From JBAZWE01 sp041660545 (GTDB taxonomy: Bacteria > Actinomycetota > Thermoleophilia > BMS3ABIN01), in assembly GCA_041660545.1 (NCBI GenBank), contig JBAZWE010000037.1:1-17002 (forward strand): a stretch of DNA of 17,002 nt. Reading direction: 5' to 3'. Below, piece after piece: positions 14,459-17,002 of this stretch. Within the stretch, counting starts at the first letter, position 1. Every line of letters begins with the position of its first letter. The position numbers were made by a program, and so were the translations under genes. Below the pieces are notes generated by a model. The model was not told the DNA's origin and did not search any database. It saw only the letters and a list, made by a program, of their open reading frames with translations.

Positions 14459-14496
14459 TATTTATAAATATTATTACATATATAAGCATTCTTCAA
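14459..14496 (-). promoter_or_regulatory. Candidate promoter and operator of the ArsR-type gene
   Basis: On the minus strand TTGAAG (14496-14491) and TAATAT (14473-14468) are 17 bases apart. A perfect 12-bp palindrome TATTTATAAATA (14459-14470) overlaps the -10 box and the expected start of transcription. This fits autorepression by the ArsR-type protein, which is usual in the family. Confidence 0.4.
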
Positions 14497-14537
14497 TATG
14501 TAGGGACTTCAAACCTGAGAAAACGGATAAATTAAAG

Positions 14538-14672
14538 TTAACTTATCACCATTGAATAAGTGAAATCAGGGTGCTAAGTTCTAACTGATTTTGTCCACCG
14601 ATTGATTCTCAGAACTCGGTCTGGGTCGATCAGGGACATTCTTCAAGGGGCGGCCTTGCAGCCGCCCTCTAT
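14538..14672 (+). ncRNA. Putative structured small RNA, copy 2
   Basis: This is the homologue of 10597-10736. It opens TTAACTTATCACCATT (-35-like TTAACT, with TGAAAT 17 bases on as a possible -10). Then GATTGATTC (14600-14608) pairs with GGGTCGATC (14623-14631), nine pairs including G-U, around a 14-nt loop TCAGAACTCGGTCT. A 7-bp terminator helix follows. Between copies the 3' arm (GGGTC) and the loop end are conserved, whereas the 5' arm changes with pairing kept. It ends 110 bases before trxB and may alternatively be part of a trxB leader. Confidence 0.5.
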
Positions 14673-14674
14673 CT
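14648..14674 (+). terminator. Terminator of the putative small RNA, copy 2
   Basis: GGGCGGC (14648-14654) pairs perfectly with GCCGCCC (14661-14667) around CTTGCA, followed by TCTATCTTC. The tail is moderately U-rich. Confidence 0.6.
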
Positions 14675-14724
14675 TCGCTGACGCTCCAAGCCTTTCCCTT
14701 CCGAATCCTATCGCGCATGTATGC

Positions 14725-14752
14725 TTCTAAAAGTCGATCTATTTGATAGAAT
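14725..14752 (+). promoter_or_regulatory. Weak candidate promoter for trxB
   Basis: TAGAAT (14747-14752) matches 5 of 6 positions of TATAAT, and TTCTAA (14725-14730), 16 bases before it, is only a weak -35. The predicted start near 14759 gives a short leader with AGGAGG at 14771-14776. Confidence 0.3.
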
Positions 14753-14782
14753 CACTTACCAGGTTCATACAGGAGGGTATCG

Positions 14783-15709
14783 ATGACGGAAAATTATGAT
14801 GTGATCATTATTGGCGGAGGTCCGGCCGGTCTGACGGCGGGTCTTTATTGCGGACGCGCCCGGTTAAAGACGCTGCTGCTTGAGAAGGCGACCGCCGGAG
14901 GTCAGGCGGCGACTACGGACGAGATTGAGAATTACCCGGGCTTTCCCGAGGGGATCGGCGGCTACGAACTCACCGAGAAGATGAAACAACAGGCGGTGCA
15001 GTTCGGCACTGAACTTAAGGAAATCAAACCGGTGGCGACGATCGAGGTCGAGGGCGACTTGCGGGTCGTGAAAACCGACGACGAGGAGTTCAGGGCGAAA
15101 GCCATAATCATCGCCAGCGGAGCCGAACCGGGTACACTCGGAGTTCCGGGCGAGGCCGAGTTCCGTGGCAAGGGCGTTTCCTACTGCGCCACCTGTGACG
15201 GCGCTTTCTATCGCGACAAGGTCGTGGCGGTCATCGGTGGCGGCAACTCCGCGGTCGAGGAGGCAATCTTTTTGACGAAGTTCGCAAGCAAGGTATATAT
15301 CGTCCATCGCCGCGATGAGCTTCGAGCCGACAAGATCGTCCAGGAAAGGGCGTTCAAGAACGAGAAGATCGAGATTATCTGGGAATCGCACCTTAAGAAG
15401 ATTCTCGGTGAGAACAAGGTCGAGGAGATAGTGGTGGAGCACAAGACCACCCGCGAGCGTATGGAGTACAAGGTCGACGGCGTCTTCTTTTACATCGGGA
15501 CTGTCCCCAACACGGTTTTTTGCGAGGGGGTTATCGAGCTCAACGACCGCGATTTCATCATTACGGACGACAATCTCGAGACAAGCACGCGCGGCATCTT
15601 CGCGTGTGGCGACTGCCGCGCCAACCTGCTCAAACAGGTATCGGTGGCGGTAGGGGAGGGCGCTCTGGCCGCGGTTGAGGCGGAGAAATATATCGAGGAA
15701 AACGCTTAG
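14783..15709 (+). CDS. trxB: Thioredoxin reductase
   Basis: This FAD-dependent enzyme passes electrons from NADPH to thioredoxin in the cytoplasm. The 308 residues contain the FAD-binding GGGPAGLTAGLY near the start, GGQAATTDEIENYPGF, the redox-active C135-ATC138-DG, the NADPH-binding GGGNSAVEEA and the C-terminal FACGDCRA that closes the FAD site. The length is usual for the low-molecular-weight type. HRRDELRADK after the GGGNS motif carries the basic residues expected for NADPH. AGGAGG lies six bases before the ATG. Thioredoxin is encoded 72 bases downstream. A putative small RNA and an ArsR-type regulator lie upstream. Confidence 0.97.
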   Translation: MTENYDVIIIGGGPAGLTAGLYCGRARLKTLLLEKATAGGQAATTDEIENYPGFPEGIGGYELTEKMKQQAVQFGTELKEIKPVATIEVEGDLRVVKTDDEEFRAKAIIIASGAEPGTLGVPGEAEFRGKGVSYCATCDGAFYRDKVVAVIGGGNSAVEEAIFLTKFASKVYIVHRRDELRADKIVQERAFKNEKIEIIWESHLKKILGENKVEEIVVEHKTTRERMEYKVDGVFFYIGTVPNTVFCEGVIELNDRDFIITDDNLETSTRGIFACGDCRANLLKQVSVAVGEGALAAVEAEKYIEENA

Positions 15710-15737
15710 TTACAATTCCATCTCCATGCAATATAAT
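15710..15737 (+). promoter_or_regulatory. Candidate promoter for trxA
   Basis: A perfect TATAAT at 15732-15737 has TTACAA 16 bases upstream (15710-15715), immediately after the trxB stop. Transcription from near 15744 would let trxA be expressed apart from trxB. Confidence 0.4.
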
Positions 15738-15781
15738 AGTCCCGTTTGAATCGAACTTTCTATCCCCCAAAAGGAGGAAGA

Positions 15782-16111
15782 GTGAGCGATAAGATTTCCG
15801 AAGTCACGGATGCAACTTTTGATGCAGAGGTACTAAAAGCCACTAGTCCCGTTCTGGTTGATTTCTGGGCACCCTGGTGTGGACCCTGCAGGACCATGGC
15901 GCCGATCCTGGACGAGATAAGTGAAGAGCATGACGGCAAGATACAGGTGAAGAAGCTCAACGTGGATTCCAACCAGGTGACGGCCAGCAACTACGACGTG
16001 CTGAGCATCCCTACCCTGTTCCTGTTTGAGGGTGGAGAGGTCAAGAAGAAGCTCATTGGCGCCCTGCCGAAAAAGAAGCTGCTGGAAGAACTGGCCCCCT
16101 GGCTGGGTTGA
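15782..16111 (+). CDS. trxA: Thioredoxin
   Basis: This small dithiol protein reduces disulfides in cytoplasmic proteins and is recycled by the reductase encoded just upstream. The GTG at 15782 is chosen because AAAGGAGG lies directly before it and it gives 109 residues, the normal size; an ATG at 15746 would place the Shine-Dalgarno inside the gene. The active site is W-C33-GPC36 in FWAPWCGPCRTMAPIL. The cis-proline motif SIPTLFLFEGG and the buried Asp in LVDFWAPW are present. The tautomerase gene follows after 34 bases. Confidence 0.96.
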   Translation: MSDKISEVTDATFDAEVLKATSPVLVDFWAPWCGPCRTMAPILDEISEEHDGKIQVKKLNVDSNQVTASNYDVLSIPTLFLFEGGEVKKKLIGALPKKKLLEELAPWLG

Positions 16112-16145
16112 TGATTCGAAGAGTCCTGTATCAGGAAAGGAAACG

Positions 16146-16325
16146 ATGCCGATCGTCGAAATAAAACTTTATGAAGGGCGGACGCGCGAGCAAAGGGAGG
16201 CCCTGGTTGAAAAGATCACGGAAGCCTTTGTAGAGATCGCGGGTACTCCCAAGGATCATGTCTGGATAATCTTCCGCGATGTTTCCAAAGAACACTGGGC
16301 GATGAACGGCGAGCTTCAGGGGTAA
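16146..16325 (+). CDS. 4-oxalocrotonate tautomerase-like enzyme
   Basis: The 59-residue protein begins MPIVEIKLYEGRT. After removal of Met, the catalytic Pro-1 becomes the N-terminus, as in the 4-OT family. The basic residue of the 4-OT site is probably R12, and a second arginine lies in VWIIFRDVSKEHW. The length is right for a 4-OT subunit, which forms hexamers. The physiological substrate cannot be read from the sequence, since many such proteins occur outside aromatic degradation. AGGAAAGG lies before the ATG. It follows trxA on the same strand. Confidence 0.88.
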   Translation: MPIVEIKLYEGRTREQREALVEKITEAFVEIAGTPKDHVWIIFRDVSKEHWAMNGELQG

Positions 16326-16360
16326 GTGCGATCGGGTGGCTTCAACCGGCCTAAAGGCAA

Positions 16361-17002
16361 CTATTCCAGCAGGCCGCCCTCTACCAGCAGCTCCGCGATC
16401 TGAATGGCGTTTGTAGCGGCGCCCTTTCTCAAGTTGTCGGCCACTACCCAGAGGTTCAGTGAGTTCTCCGCCGATTCGTCGGCGCGGATCCTGCCGACGA
16501 AAACGTCATCCATCCCCTCGGCTATTACCGGCATCGGGTATTCATTGTCAGCCGGATTATCAATCAATGTCACTCCTGGAGCGGACAGCATCAATCGCCG
16601 CACCTCCTCGACACTGACAGGTCTCGTAGTCCGGATGTTCACCGCTTCGCTGTGCGCGTTGTAGACCGGCACGCGCACGCAGGTGGCGCTGACGCCGATC
16701 TGGGGGTCTGAGAAGATCTTCCTGGTCTCGTTGCCCATCTTTACTTCCTCGTTGGTATAGCCGTTTTCATGGAAGTGTTCGATGTGGGGAATAACGTTGA
16801 AAGCGATCCGGTGAGGATAGACGTTTACGTCTACCTGGCTCGATTGCAGCACGGCTTCCGACTGGTTGAAAAGTTCTTCGATAGCCTTGTTCCCTGTCCC
16901 CGAGACAGACTGGAATGTCGTCACGACGATGCGCTCAATGCCCACGGCGTCGTAGATCGGCTTTAAAGCGACGACCATCTGGATGGTGGAACAGTTGGGA
17001 TT
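16361..17002 (-). CDS. asd: Aspartate-semialdehyde dehydrogenase, C-terminal part (cut by window edge)
   Basis: The enzyme reduces aspartyl phosphate to aspartate semialdehyde for lysine, threonine, methionine and diaminopimelate synthesis. The visible 213 residues begin at the catalytic loop NPNCSTIQM, whose cysteine codon is 16993-16991; the NADP-binding N-terminal half lies beyond 17002. Family features follow: VVTTFQSVSGTGNKA, AFNVIPHIEHF, TRKIFSD, VSATCVRVPVYNAHSEAVN with the substrate-binding Arg and His, and the C-terminal DNLRKGAATNAIQIAELL. It converges with the trx-tautomerase operon, and the 35-bp gap holds no clear terminator. Confidence 0.96.
   Translation of the reverse strand, partial: NPNCSTIQMVVALKPIYDAVGIERIVVTTFQSVSGTGNKAIEELFNQSEAVLQSSQVDVNVYPHRIAFNVIPHIEHFHENGYTNEEVKMGNETRKIFSDPQIGVSATCVRVPVYNAHSEAVNIRTTRPVSVEEVRRLMLSAPGVTLIDNPADNEYPMPVIAEGMDDVFVGRIRADESAENSLNLWVVADNLRKGAATNAIQIAELLVEGGLLE

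Overview
The window looks like a high-GC, Gram-positive type chromosome, most likely a deep-branching member of the Actinomycetota. This is inference from gene content: a TrpB2-type tryptophan synthase, a YhaM-type OB-HD nuclease, two polytopic glycosyltransferases of the kind that use polyprenyl-linked sugars, and an exported protein resembling actinobacterial DUF6049 proteins. No rRNA or tRNA is present to settle the taxonomy. Coding DNA is GC-rich, while several intergenic islands (8500-8760, 10570-10680, 14450-14600) are strikingly AT-rich.

Layout. 1-929 (minus): trehalose-6-phosphate phosphatase overlapping by one base the start of an unidentified gene that leaves the window. 1120-3637 (plus): a large exported, C-terminally anchored protein and a small single-span membrane protein. 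3730-5088 (plus): stand-alone trpB2, closed by a bidirectional hairpin terminator. 5162-8277 (minus): a PIG-V-like mannosyltransferase and a GT39/ArnT-like glycosyltransferase. 8278-10529 (plus): an AT-rich regulatory region, a secreted rhodanese-domain protein and, immediately downstream, a 44-residue peptide with a RiPP-leader-like YxxPxL motif. 10884-12116 (minus): a small acidic protein and a YhaM-like nuclease. 12373-13188 (plus): an MBL-fold hydrolase behind a long leader stem-loop. 13235-14400 (minus): a DedA membrane protein and an ArsR-type regulator. 14783-16325 (plus): thioredoxin reductase, thioredoxin and a 4-OT-like tautomerase. 16361-17002 (minus): the C-terminal part of aspartate-semialdehyde dehydrogenase.

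Three things are not explained by ordinary gene annotation. First, 227 bp around the start of the PIG-V gene (6240-6466) aligns without gaps to 227 bp around the end of yhaM (10741-10967), 157 identical positions by hand count. Each copy carries the intact end of one gene and a decayed end of the other, so yhaM and the PIG-V gene were once adjacent. The glycosyltransferase, rhodanese and peptide genes now lie between the two copies. Second, two intergenic regions (10597-10736 and 14538-14672) are related to each other. Both have the same promoter-like start, a helix whose arms differ but still pair around a 14-nt loop ending CTCGGTCT, and a GC-rich terminator, which suggests a paralogous pair of small RNAs. 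Third, the secreted rhodanese and small Cys-containing peptide form a tight two-gene operon with its own AT-rich, operator-studded promoter. This is the best candidate for an undescribed system here.
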